A stretch of DNA of 64,000 nt, taken from assembly GCF_947259025.1 (NCBI RefSeq), contig NZ_CAMYKO010000007.1, positions 131,445 through 195,444 on the forward strand, read 5' to 3'. Within the stretch, counting starts at the first letter, position 1. Every line of letters starts with the position of its first letter. Shown here one piece after another: positions 32,179 through 40,043 of the stretch. Source of the stretch: an uncultured Methylophaga sp. (GTDB lineage: Bacteria > Pseudomonadota > Gammaproteobacteria > Nitrosococcales > Methylophagaceae). The translations under genes and the position numbers were made by a program. The notes under the pieces were generated by a model. It had not been told where the DNA came from, made no database searches, and was given only the letters and a program-made list of their open reading frames with translations.

Positions 32179-32283
32179 GTTGATTCAGCATTTGCTTGTT
32201 GTTGCCTGTGGCGGGGCCCTTAGAGATCAAATCTAGTTACGGGTAAGGTAAAATTAGTTCAAGTTCAAAATCCGGACAATATC

Positions 32284-32928
32284 GTGACTGAAAGACATTA
32301 CAGCCTGTTTGACAAGCTAATCATTGAATTCGACAAAGCGATCACTACCGTGGCAGGTCAACCGGCTACTACTGACAGACCTGTACCCGGTACCCAGCTT
32401 GATGAGGGCGATCTGAGTGAAGCAGAGCGTAAACAGTCAGCGGGCTTGATGCGGGTCAATCATGCCGGTGAGGTGTCTGCTCAAGCGCTCTATCAGGGAC
32501 AGGCACTGACTGCCAGACTGCCTGAAGTGCGTGAAGCCATGGAAACAGCAGCGCTGGAAGAGAATGATCACCTGGTCTGGTGTCAGCAGCGGCTGCAGGC
32601 TCTGTCATCTCACACCAGTTTGCTCAATCCACTCTGGTATGCCGGTTCTTTTGCTTTAGGTGCAGCGGCAGGCAAAGTCGGCGATAAATGGAGTCTGGGC
32701 TTTGTTGGAGAGACCGAAAAGCAGGTAGTGCAGCATATCGAAGGTCACTTGAAAATCATCAGCGACAAGGATCTGAAAAGCCGGGCAGTATTGTCACAGA
32801 TGAAGCTGGATGAGGCACATCATGGCAGCACAGCGATGGAAGCGGGCGGTGCCCGGTTGCCGATGCCGGTGACGCGGCTGATGGGCATGGTATCGAAACT
32901 GATGACCCGCAGTAGTTACTGGATCTGA
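32284..32928 (+). CDS. coq7: Ubiquinone biosynthesis hydroxylase Coq7
   Basis: The 214-residue product is a carboxylate-bridged di-iron hydroxylase for the C6 hydroxylation step of ubiquinone synthesis. The ferritin-like ligand pattern is present: MRVNHAGEVSAQALYQGQ, LEENDHLVWC, EKQVVQHIEGHL, and MKLDEAHHGSTA. The start is GTG 32284. Bacteria with Coq7 use it in place of the flavin enzyme UbiF. The gene stands alone between cheV and a leftward PilZ gene. Length is normal. Confidence 0.95.
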   Translation: MTERHYSLFDKLIIEFDKAITTVAGQPATTDRPVPGTQLDEGDLSEAERKQSAGLMRVNHAGEVSAQALYQGQALTARLPEVREAMETAALEENDHLVWCQQRLQALSSHTSLLNPLWYAGSFALGAAAGKVGDKWSLGFVGETEKQVVQHIEGHLKIISDKDLKSRAVLSQMKLDEAHHGSTAMEAGGARLPMPVTRLMGMVSKLMTRSSYWI

Positions 32929-32931
32929 AGC

Positions 32932-33234
32932 TTAGTAGGTCTTAGTCAGTGCCACCGAAATCAGGTACTGTCCCGGTGCCGGGTTATTCGCTTCGACCCT
33001 GAGCACTTTGCCTTCGGCAACAAACGGCGGTAACTGCTTGTTACTGGTGCTCAATTCAATATCCAATTCAGTGCCGATATCCAGTGCTCTGTCTGAGACC
33101 ATCAGCAGACCACTGGCGCTCAGATCCTGACTGACGCCGCTATAACTGCCGCGTTCTCCTTTAATGCTGAAACTCACTTCTGTTTCAACCTGCATCCGCA
33201 AAAATGCGCGTTTTTCTTCGTAATCCTGCGTCAT
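32932..33234 (-). CDS. PilZ domain protein
   Basis: A single-domain 100-residue PilZ protein. The c-di-GMP motif has an arginine-rich start (KRAFLRMQVETEVSFSI) and the later DLSASGLLM matching the D/NxSxxG signature. Such proteins bind cyclic di-GMP and act on motility, biofilm or polymer secretion. It is convergent with coq7, ending three bases after it. The partner is unknown. Confidence 0.9.
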   Translation of the reverse strand: MTQDYEEKRAFLRMQVETEVSFSIKGERGSYSGVSQDLSASGLLMVSDRALDIGTELDIELSTSNKQLPPFVAEGKVLRVEANNPAPGQYLISVALTKTY

Positions 33235-33315
33235 TCAGCACTCCCTGAATTGCCTTGTTGCCTATCTCTAGCGGCTGACCTAAGCTTAAGGTAAACGATC
33301 ACAACAGGGATTACC

Positions 33316-35709
33316 ATGCAAAGACGCAGTGAGTTGCAGACCGATGATCTATACCAGCATTGTGACCCGTCGGGATGGCGGTTCAACAGCACCGCAGAGC
33401 TGGATACGCTGCCCACCATCATCGGACAGGATCGTGCCCTCGAGGCTATTGATTTTGGCGTCAACATTGATGCGTCCGGGTATAACCTGTTTGTGATGGG
33501 ACCCGCTGGGGTGGGTAAATACACGCTGATCAAACGTTTCCTGGACCAGCAGGCACCCCATCAACCCCGTGCCAAGGACTGGGCCTATCTGAATAATTTC
33601 GCCGATCCGCAAAAGCCCTGGGCCGTCTCGCTTCCGGCGGGGCAGGGCAATCAGCTCAGGCATGATATCGAGGCGATTATTGCTAACCTCGAGTCCGAGT
33701 TACCGCAGGCATTTGATGACGAGTATTACCGTGGCCGCATGCGTTCGCTGGATGAGTCGGCGCGCAAGCACCGGGTCAGATTATTCGGCACCCTGCAGAC
33801 TGAGGCCGACCGCAAGGGGGTGGTGTTATTGCGGATGCAGGATGGCAGTTATGCCTTTGCTGCCCAGCGTGAAGGCCAGGCGCTGACCTCCGAGGAATTC
33901 GAACAGCTCTCGGCGCATGATCAGGAGAAGACTGAAGATGCGATCGCCGACTTGCATGAAGAGCTTCAGCACACCCTGCTGGAGCTGCGGGAGTGGGAGC
34001 GTGATAACCTGGCTAAAGTGCAGGCGCTGGATGATGAAGTAGCACTGGAAGTCATCAACAAGCAAATCAATACGCTCAAACATGCCTACCCCAGTTCAGC
34101 CAGGCTGCAGCTCTACTTTGAGGCCATGCTCAAAGACATTCGTGACAATGTCGATGCCTTTGTCAAACAGGATGCCAGCAGCAGTGACGAGGCAGGCAGC
34201 GAAGATAGCCTGATCAAGCGTTATCAGATTAACCTGGTGGTGGATAACAGCCAGACCCAGGGCGCACCGGTCATTTACGAAAACCTGCCACATCACCAGA
34301 CTTTACTGGGCTGTGTCGAGAATATGGCGATGATGGGGGCGCTGGTGACCGATTTCAGCCTGATCAAGGCGGGTGCCGTGCACCGGGCCAACGGCGGTTA
34401 TCTGATTGTCGATGCCGAACAGCTTTTAATGCAGCCTTATGGCTGGGAAGGGCTGAAGCGGGCACTGAAATCGGGCGAGGTCCGTTTTGATACGCTGGAG
34501 CGGATGTACAGCCTGGTCGCCACAGTATCTCTGGAGCCAGAGCCTATACCGCTGGACTTAAAGGTGGTGCTGCTGGGCGACCGCAAGCTCTATTACATGC
34601 TTTATGACCTGGACCCGGAATTTGCCGGCCTGTTCAAGATAGTGGCTGATTTTGAAGAACATATGCCACGCAGTGCCGACAATGATTTACTGTTTGCACG
34701 AATGATGGCCAGCACCATCAACCATGAAAAACTCCTGCATATGGAGTGTCCTGCCGTGGCCCGGGTGATAGAACACAGCGCCCGTTCAATCGAGGAAAAC
34801 AGCAAGTTTTCTCTGCACCTGGGGGATATGACGGATTTACTGCGTGAGGCGTCTTATCTGGCCAGGCAGGCGCAAGCCAAGCTGGTGGGCCGCGATCATG
34901 TGCAGCAGGCCATCAGTCTGCGTGAACAGCGCCTGGATCGGTTGCGGAGTCTGACTTACAACCAGATCGAGCGCCAGATCGTTGATATTCAGGTGACCGG
35001 GAGCCAGGTAGGTCAGGTCAATGCGCTGTCGGTCATGACCATCGGTGGTTTCAGTTTTGCCCAGCCCTCACGGGTGACGGCCTCGGCCCGCTTCGGTGAT
35101 GACAATATCGTCGACATTGAGCGTGAAGTGGAACTGGGCGGTGAGATACACAGCAAAGGGGTGATGATCCTCAGTGGCTACCTCGGACAGACCTATGCTG
35201 CGGATGCGCCGTTGTCGATGGCGGCCAGCGTGGTGTTTGAACAGAACTATGGCGAAGTCGATGGCGACAGTGCCAGCGTCGCTGAACTGTGTGCGCTGTT
35301 GTCAGCAGTCACGGGTGTGTCTCTGAAGCAATCGCTGGCGATTACCGGCTCTATGAATCAGCACGGACAGGTGCAGGCTATTGGCGAGGTGAATGAGAAA
35401 ATTGAAGGCTTTTTTGCCATTTGCAAGCAGCGTGGACTGACAGGCAAGCAGGGCGTCATTATTCCGGCCAGTAATGTTCAGCACCTGATGCTCAGGCAGG
35501 AAGTCATTGATGCCGTTGCTAGTGATGAGTTTCATATTTATGCCATCCACCACGTCAATGATGCGCTGGCCTTGCTGTCAGGGCTGGAGGCCGGGGCAAA
35601 AGATGATCAGGGTGGGTTTGTGGCGCATAGCTTCAATGCTGCCGTTCTGGCACGACTGAAAAAGTGGGCCGATATTCACCGTCATGAAAAAGACAGCGCA
35701 TCGGATTGA
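33316..35709 (+). CDS. Lon-like ATP-dependent protease (AAA_32/S16)
   Basis: The 797-residue product belongs to the Lon-like family that has an inserted helical domain within the ATPase. Walker A is MGPAGVGKYT (about residue 60); the Walker B-like motif is in GGYLIVDAEQLLMQPY (about 357). The S16 protease domain at the end has catalytic Ser in VDGDSASVAELCAL and Lys in QAIGEVNEKIEGF. It probably degrades unfolded or specific regulatory proteins in the cytoplasm. It differs from housekeeping Lon by lacking the N-terminal LON domain. It is upstream of the small exported protein and the KWYEAN gene. Confidence 0.93.
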   Translation: MQRRSELQTDDLYQHCDPSGWRFNSTAELDTLPTIIGQDRALEAIDFGVNIDASGYNLFVMGPAGVGKYTLIKRFLDQQAPHQPRAKDWAYLNNFADPQKPWAVSLPAGQGNQLRHDIEAIIANLESELPQAFDDEYYRGRMRSLDESARKHRVRLFGTLQTEADRKGVVLLRMQDGSYAFAAQREGQALTSEEFEQLSAHDQEKTEDAIADLHEELQHTLLELREWERDNLAKVQALDDEVALEVINKQINTLKHAYPSSARLQLYFEAMLKDIRDNVDAFVKQDASSSDEAGSEDSLIKRYQINLVVDNSQTQGAPVIYENLPHHQTLLGCVENMAMMGALVTDFSLIKAGAVHRANGGYLIVDAEQLLMQPYGWEGLKRALKSGEVRFDTLERMYSLVATVSLEPEPIPLDLKVVLLGDRKLYYMLYDLDPEFAGLFKIVADFEEHMPRSADNDLLFARMMASTINHEKLLHMECPAVARVIEHSARSIEENSKFSLHLGDMTDLLREASYLARQAQAKLVGRDHVQQAISLREQRLDRLRSLTYNQIERQIVDIQVTGSQVGQVNALSVMTIGGFSFAQPSRVTASARFGDDNIVDIEREVELGGEIHSKGVMILSGYLGQTYAADAPLSMAASVVFEQNYGEVDGDSASVAELCALLSAVTGVSLKQSLAITGSMNQHGQVQAIGEVNEKIEGFFAICKQRGLTGKQGVIIPASNVQHLMLRQEVIDAVASDEFHIYAIHHVNDALALLSGLEAGAKDDQGGFVAHSFNAAVLARLKKWADIHRHEKDSASD

Positions 35710-35772
35710 GAGGCTCATGTCAGCGACGCGATGGCCGATAAGCTGGTTAATATGCAATCAGGAGTGACCATC

Positions 35773-36174
35773 ATGCGAACTTTGATTATTCTATTGGCGA
35801 TACACATTCCCCTTGTCGCCGATGCCATGACCTTGCCGCCGGTGCCAACCGAGCCAATTTATTTTGAGCCGCCGGTGGTGGAGGCTGATGCCGAGACAGC
35901 AGCGCTGAACTGTTATCAGCTGGATGCCGAGATAAATCGTTTACATCCCTATCAATACAGCTACAAGCCTTATTATTTCGAGGACGGCATGAATAAACTG
36001 GCGACCTCGATGATAGTGTTTGACAGCATTCCCGTGGTAGAAGGCTGGCTGGGGCTGGGTTACCTGGGGTACTCGGCGCTGGTTGACGAAAAAGAAGACC
36101 GCCGACAACTGAATGTGGCGCAGCATATCGCTGCTTTACAGCGCCTCAAAGCCCACAAGCACTGCTATGAGTAA
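35773..36174 (+). CDS. Small exported protein, unknown
   Basis: The start is ATG 35773 (after AGGAGTG), giving 133 residues. The first 18 (MRTLIILLAIHIPLVADA) look like a signal peptide with cleavage after ADA. The mature chain is proline-rich at the start and has two cysteines (near the signal end, NCYQLD, and near the C-terminus, HKHCYE) that could form a disulfide. A moderately hydrophobic middle (IVFDSIPVVEGWLGLGYLGY) may touch membrane. The family is not recognised. A palindrome overlaps its stop codon. Confidence 0.6.
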   Translation: MRTLIILLAIHIPLVADAMTLPPVPTEPIYFEPPVVEADAETAALNCYQLDAEINRLHPYQYSYKPYYFEDGMNKLATSMIVFDSIPVVEGWLGLGYLGYSALVDEKEDRRQLNVAQHIAALQRLKAHKHCYE

Positions 36175-36195
36175 GCTTTGATTCGAATCAAAGCT
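36174..36195. promoter_or_regulatory. Perfect 22-bp palindrome upstream of the KWYEAN gene
   Basis: Arms AGCTTTGATTC (36174-36184) and GAATCAAAGCT (36185-36195) form a perfect palindrome, starting on the last base of the upstream stop codon. No T-run follows directly, so an operator or a weak terminator are both possible. It lies 77 bases before the KWYEAN start. Confidence 0.6.
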
Positions 36196-36215
36196 GAAAC
36201 TGATTTTGTTGTCTG

Positions 36216-36231
36216 ATGAGTGATAACTCAT
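36216..36231. promoter_or_regulatory. Inverted repeat ATGAGT/ACTCAT
   Basis: Two six-base arms (36216-36221 and 36226-36231) with a four-base spacer lie just upstream of an AT-rich TGTAATAT (36231-36238) that could be a -10 element. A protein bound here would block or assist a promoter for the KWYEAN gene. Confidence 0.4.
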
Positions 36232-36271
36232 GTAATATCAAAATTGATAACTACCCCAAGAGGTATGCGAC

Positions 36272-37519
36272 ATGAGTAGCACACTAGACATTAAAACAAA
36301 GTGGTACGAAGCCAACTTAAAAATTGCACGAGAAAGCCGCAGTAAATGGTATGAAGCCAACCTGAAACCTGCAGCGGTGATCGCGAAACCCTGGTACAAA
36401 GCCAATAAACGACCAGCCAAAGCGGTCGATATTCCTTGGTATAAAGCCAATCTGGTTCAACATCAGGAAACTAAAAACAAATGGTATGCTGCCAATCTGC
36501 AGCAAGCTGTTCAGTCTGTACGTGCTACCCGCAAATGGTACGAAGCCAATCGCAAGCCCTCAGAAATAGAACAGCGCTGGCAACACTACAGTGAAGAACT
36601 GTACAGCGATGTCAAAAAAGCCTGGATGCGCTTCAATCTGGATCAGGCGCGTGAAACCCGTACAAAATGGTACGAGGCGAACCTCGACACCACGCCAACC
36701 GAAAAACACTGGTATGAAATCAGTCAGGAAATCACACCTGACACCAAGAAAAAATGGTGGGAAGCCAACCTTGAACAGGCGCGTGTTGCCCATCACAAAT
36801 GGTATGAAGCCAACTTACATCCGGATCCGCATGCTGAACTGAAAAAACGCTGGTATCAGGCCAATCTGAGCCTGGTGCGCACCCAGCGTGCCAAGCAGAA
36901 ATACTTCTCTGAAAGTGCGCGTCGTGCCACCGAGAATCAGAAATGGTACGAAGCCAACCAGCGTCCGGCCAAAGTTGTCGAAACCCGTTGGTACGAGGCG
37001 AATCAGCAGGTTCACCATGAGACCAAGAACAAATGGTACGAAGCTAACCTGAAACAGGCTGTTGAAGCAGTACGTGCCGAGCGTAAATGGTACGAGGCCA
37101 ACCTGGATAATACCCCGACCCAGCGTCACTGGTATGAGTTCAATGAAGCCGGTGATACTGACTGGAAACTGGCATTCCGTGAGGCCAACCTACAACAGGC
37201 CCGCGAAAAACGCCGCAAATGGTATGAAGCCAACCTTGATAACACGCCGACCGAAAAACACTGGTATGAAATCAGTGATGAAGTCGCGACTGACACCAAG
37301 AAAAAATGGTGGCAGGCTAACCTGGAACAGGCACGTGCCAGCCGCAGGAAATGGTATGAAGCCAATATGCACCCCGACCCGCATATTGGTCTCAAACAAA
37401 AATGGTGGCGGGCGAATCTGGATCTGGCTCGTACCCAACGGGTCAAGCAGGACTGGTTCCGCAAAAATGCCATTATTGCTCGGGAAGCCCGCAAAAAATG
37501 GAAACAGTTTGAGAAATAA
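36272..37519 (+). CDS. KWYEAN-repeat protein, novel tandem-repeat family
   Basis: A 415-residue protein built almost entirely from 26 units of 14-18 residues, each starting with a K/R/P/H-W-Y/W-x-x-N core (consensus KWYEANL), plus a short C-terminal remnant. Eleven units contain exact WYEAN. Units 3-14 (residues 40-223) and 15-26 (224-408) correspond one to one, so the chain is two copies of a 12-unit block after two leading units. It has no cysteine, no signal peptide and no membrane helix, and is rich in Trp, Tyr, Lys and Arg. It should be a cytoplasmic helical solenoid or rod. AAGAGGT precedes the start, and a strong terminator follows. No known family is recognised; function is unknown. 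Confidence 0.85.
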   Translation: MSSTLDIKTKWYEANLKIARESRSKWYEANLKPAAVIAKPWYKANKRPAKAVDIPWYKANLVQHQETKNKWYAANLQQAVQSVRATRKWYEANRKPSEIEQRWQHYSEELYSDVKKAWMRFNLDQARETRTKWYEANLDTTPTEKHWYEISQEITPDTKKKWWEANLEQARVAHHKWYEANLHPDPHAELKKRWYQANLSLVRTQRAKQKYFSESARRATENQKWYEANQRPAKVVETRWYEANQQVHHETKNKWYEANLKQAVEAVRAERKWYEANLDNTPTQRHWYEFNEAGDTDWKLAFREANLQQAREKRRKWYEANLDNTPTEKHWYEISDEVATDTKKKWWQANLEQARASRRKWYEANMHPDPHIGLKQKWWRANLDLARTQRVKQDWFRKNAIIAREARKKWKQFEK

Positions 37520-37536
37520 AGGCTGAGCATTTTTAG

Positions 37537-37570
37537 GCCACCAACGGGATAGCCTGTTGGTGGCTTTTTT
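37537..37570 (+). terminator. Rho-independent terminator after the KWYEAN gene
   Basis: Arms GCCACCAAC (37537-37545) and GTTGGTGGC (37556-37564) make a nine-pair stem followed by six T. It isolates the KWYEAN gene from the metallo-hydrolase gene downstream. Confidence 0.92.
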
Positions 37571-37624
37571 ATGGGCAGGCATATCGAATAAATAAAACGA
37601 GAATATTAAAATCAAAGCATTATC

Positions 37625-38263
37625 ATGGAAATCGAATGTATCACTGTAGGCGAATTTCAGGTCAACACTTACCTGATACGTGATACTGCCAGCGGTCAGG
37701 CGGCGATTATTGATACCGGAGAAACTGCTGAACTGGCAGCTTATCTGGCATCACTACAGCCGCAGCCGGATATCCGCATGATATTGCTGACCCATGGCCA
37801 TCTGGATCACGCCGGTGCCCTGACAGGTTTGCAACAACAGTTTGATGTGCCGACCTATCTGCCACGGCTGGAACAGCCGCTTTTTGCAACGCTGCCCCAG
37901 CAGGGCGACTGGTTTGGGGCGCCACATATGAACCGGCCCTGCGGCCGTATCGACCACTATGTCGATGATGGTGATATCATCCAGCTGGGTGAAACCACTT
38001 TGCATTTTATATCCACCCCCGGCCATACCCCTGGGCAGGGCTGTTACTACGATGACAAAGATATTTTTGTCGGCGATACGTTGTTTGCCGGCAGTGTCGG
38101 GCGCAGCGACTTACCCCTGGGTGACCCGGCGTTGATGCAGCAGAGTCTGCACAAGCTGATGCAATTGCCTGGACATCTGCGTGTGCACAGTGGTCATGGC
38201 CCTGTGACGACACTGGACCGGGAACGAGAGACCAATCCTTTTTTAACCTTTCTTAGAAATTAA
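37625..38263 (+). CDS. MBL-fold metallo-hydrolase (glyoxalase II-like)
   Basis: The 212-residue product has the metallo-beta-lactamase signature ILLTHGHLDHAGAL (about residues 55-68), then STPGHTPGQGCYY, the FVGDTLFAGSVGRSD metal-bridging Asp block and the HSGHGPVTT end. This length and layout match YcbL-type glyoxalase II relatives, which hydrolyse thioesters or related compounds. The exact substrate cannot be told from sequence. It starts five bases after a weak site and is followed five bases later by the carbonic anhydrase gene, so the two are probably co-transcribed. Confidence 0.9.
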   Translation: MEIECITVGEFQVNTYLIRDTASGQAAIIDTGETAELAAYLASLQPQPDIRMILLTHGHLDHAGALTGLQQQFDVPTYLPRLEQPLFATLPQQGDWFGAPHMNRPCGRIDHYVDDGDIIQLGETTLHFISTPGHTPGQGCYYDDKDIFVGDTLFAGSVGRSDLPLGDPALMQQSLHKLMQLPGHLRVHSGHGPVTTLDRERETNPFLTFLRN

Positions 38264-38268
38264 TAACT

Positions 38269-38895
38269 ATGGCGAATACAGACAAACTAATTGAAGGTTT
38301 TCAACGCTTCAAAAAGACTTACTTTGGTGCCGACAACTCACTCTACGCCGGCATGAAAGAGGGACAGCCAGCAAAAATCCTGATGGTAGCCTGCTGTGAC
38401 TCACGGGTGGATCCGGCGATACTGACCGACTGTGATCCCGGTGATATCTTTACTGTACGTAATGTCGCCAATCTGGTGCCGCCCTGCGAAGATGATCAGC
38501 ACCATCACGGGACTAGTTCTGCGATTGAATTTGCCGTGAAAGGGCTGGGCGTGGAAAGCATTATCGTGATGGGCCATGCCAACTGCGGCGGCATCAAGGG
38601 CCTGTGGGAAAGCAACGATCTGGATGATTCACAATTTATTCATCGCTGGGTCTCGATTGCTCAGGAGGCTAAAGAATGGGTCAAAACCCATCATACCGAT
38701 GACAGCAATGCCGTTCAGTTAAAAGCCTGTGAGCAGCGCTCGGTGGTGGTATCACTGCAAAACCTGATGGAATTTGATTTCGTGCGTGAGCGGGTCGAGA
38801 ACGGTTCACTCAAAATACACGGTTGGTATTTTGATCTGCGGGCTGGTGAGCTGCTCTGTTACAACCCCGATAAAGACGCGTTTGAGGCGCGCTGA
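38269..38895 (+). CDS. can: Beta-class carbonic anhydrase
   Basis: The 208-residue enzyme interconverts CO2 and bicarbonate in the cytoplasm. Zinc ligands are in MVACCDSRVDPAIL (Cys, Asp-Arg dyad) and MGHANCGGIKG (His, Cys), with the RNVANLVPP block between. This is the type needed at normal CO2 to supply bicarbonate for carboxylases. It follows the metallo-hydrolase gene closely and ends at a bidirectional terminator. Confidence 0.95.
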   Translation: MANTDKLIEGFQRFKKTYFGADNSLYAGMKEGQPAKILMVACCDSRVDPAILTDCDPGDIFTVRNVANLVPPCEDDQHHHGTSSAIEFAVKGLGVESIIVMGHANCGGIKGLWESNDLDDSQFIHRWVSIAQEAKEWVKTHHTDDSNAVQLKACEQRSVVVSLQNLMEFDFVRERVENGSLKIHGWYFDLRAGELLCYNPDKDAFEAR

Positions 38896-38915
38896 TTCGC
38901 GCCATCAACATGAGC

Positions 38916-38948
38916 AAAAAAACGGGCGTTTATCGCCCGTTTTTTTTA
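38916..38948. terminator. Bidirectional terminator between can and bamE
   Basis: AAAACGGGCG and CGCCCGTTTT arms with a five-base loop are flanked by A and T runs, so it can end both the rightward can and the leftward bamE transcript. It overlaps the last codon of bamE. Confidence 0.9.
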
Positions 38949-39542
38949 TTGTTCGCTGTCGACATCCGTTTCGGCGGGTTGTTCCATGCCTGCCTCGGCT
39001 TCTTCCATCATCGCCTTATTGGCTTCCGCCTTCGCCTCATCGTCGGCTTCAGCTTCAGCGTTTTTCTCTTCGATGATTTCTACGGTCTCATCATCAGCCA
39101 GGCCGATAAAGCTCATCAGACCATTGAAAAAGCCGGTTTTCTGTTCACTCAGCGGCACCACCACGTTTTTATCCTGCTTTTCCGTTTGAGGTAAATCTTC
39201 ACGGGCGACGATGCGGGTGTCACCTTCAATATGGCTGAGGGTTTCATCTTCATTGAAATAAAGCGTCAACCGGCGTTGTTCACGGTCTTTACCGCCGGGC
39301 TGATAGCTGTATAGATAGTCCCAGCGGTTAGGATGAAAAGTATCGATCAGTAGTGGTGTTCCCATCACGAAAGCGACCTGATTTTTACTCATGCCGGGTT
39401 CAAGTTGGTTGATCATGTCCTGACTGACGTTATTGCCCTGTTGCACATCAATACGGTACACACCGGGAATTTTGTCGGTACTGCAGGCAGAAAGAGATAA
39501 AAGCGCTGCCAAGGAAAGGCTGTAAACGACGAAACTTTTCAT
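38946..39542 (-). CDS. bamE: Outer membrane assembly lipoprotein BamE, extended
   Basis: The first 18 residues end in LSLSAC, a lipobox, so the protein is a lipoprotein of the outer membrane. The core (about 20-110) matches BamE/Smp[55 protein letters not shown]. BamE stabilises the BAM complex that inserts beta-barrel proteins. The chain is 198 residues against about 113 in E. coli. From about residue 120 it continues with a strongly acidic, alanine- and glutamate-rich tail (for example [15 protein letters not shown]). It is divergent from fur. Confidence 0.93.
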   Translation of the reverse strand: MKSFVVYSLSLAALLSLSACSTDKIPGVYRIDVQQGNNVSQDMINQLEPGMSKNQVAFVMGTPLLIDTFHPNRWDYLYSYQPGGKDREQRRLTLYFNEDETLSHIEGDTRIVAREDLPQTEKQDKNVVVPLSEQKTGFFNGLMSFIGLADDETVEIIEEKNAEAEADDEAKAEANKAMMEEAEAGMEQPAETDVDSEQ

Positions 39543-39620
39543 TTAATATTGATTGCTGTAGTTATTTACCAGATTGCGATGATACTCTATTCGCAGCGTT
39601 TCTACGAGGCAACAATAATA

Positions 39621-40043
39621 ATGGAAAGACAAGATCTAAGAAAAGCCGGACTCAAGGTCACTTTACCCCGTTTGAAGGTACTGGAAATCCTGGAAACATC
39701 GGAGCAGCGCCATATGAGCGCAGAAGATGTCTACAAGGCTTTACTGGACATGGGAGAAGAAATCGGTCTGGCAACGGTCTACCGGGTACTGACGCAGTTT
39801 GAAAGCGCGGGCCTGGTATCACGACTGAATATTGAGGGTGGTCACGCCGTATTTGAACTGGAAAGTGGTGAGCATCATGATCACTTGTTCTGCGTGAAAT
39901 GTAATCGCATTATCGAGTTTTATGATGAAGTCATTGAAGAGCGTCAGAAAGCCATCGCCAAGGAAAAAGGCTTTGAAATGACCGATCACAGCCTCTACAT
40001 TTATGGCATCTGCAACAGCGAAGACTGCAAAAAAGATCGTTAA
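39621..40043 (+). CDS. fur: Ferric uptake regulator Fur
   Basis: The 140-residue Fur starts at ATG 39621, matching the usual N-terminus (MERQDLRKAGLKVTLPRLKV); the frame extends to 39549 but that part has no ribosome site. The winged helix (about 1-85) and the metal region SGEHHDHLFCVKCNRIIEF (about 85-105) with HHDH and CxxC are intact, as is the C-terminal CNSEDCKK pair. Fur represses iron uptake genes when Fe2+ is bound. Divergence from bamE is a common arrangement in gammaproteobacteria. Confidence 0.96.
   Translation: MERQDLRKAGLKVTLPRLKVLEILETSEQRHMSAEDVYKALLDMGEEIGLATVYRVLTQFESAGLVSRLNIEGGHAVFELESGEHHDHLFCVKCNRIIEFYDEVIEERQKAIAKEKGFEMTDHSLYIYGICNSEDCKKDR

Noticed and set aside
36290..37500. 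Repeated DNA of the KWYEAN gene as CRISPR or satellite
   Set aside because: The repeat keeps reading frame throughout, varies mainly at third bases and between units, and codes for one continuous protein.
39549..39620. Longer Fur N-terminus from 39549
   Set aside because: The extra 24 residues are hydrophobic, unlike Fur, and lack a ribosome site; ATG 39621 matches the family start.
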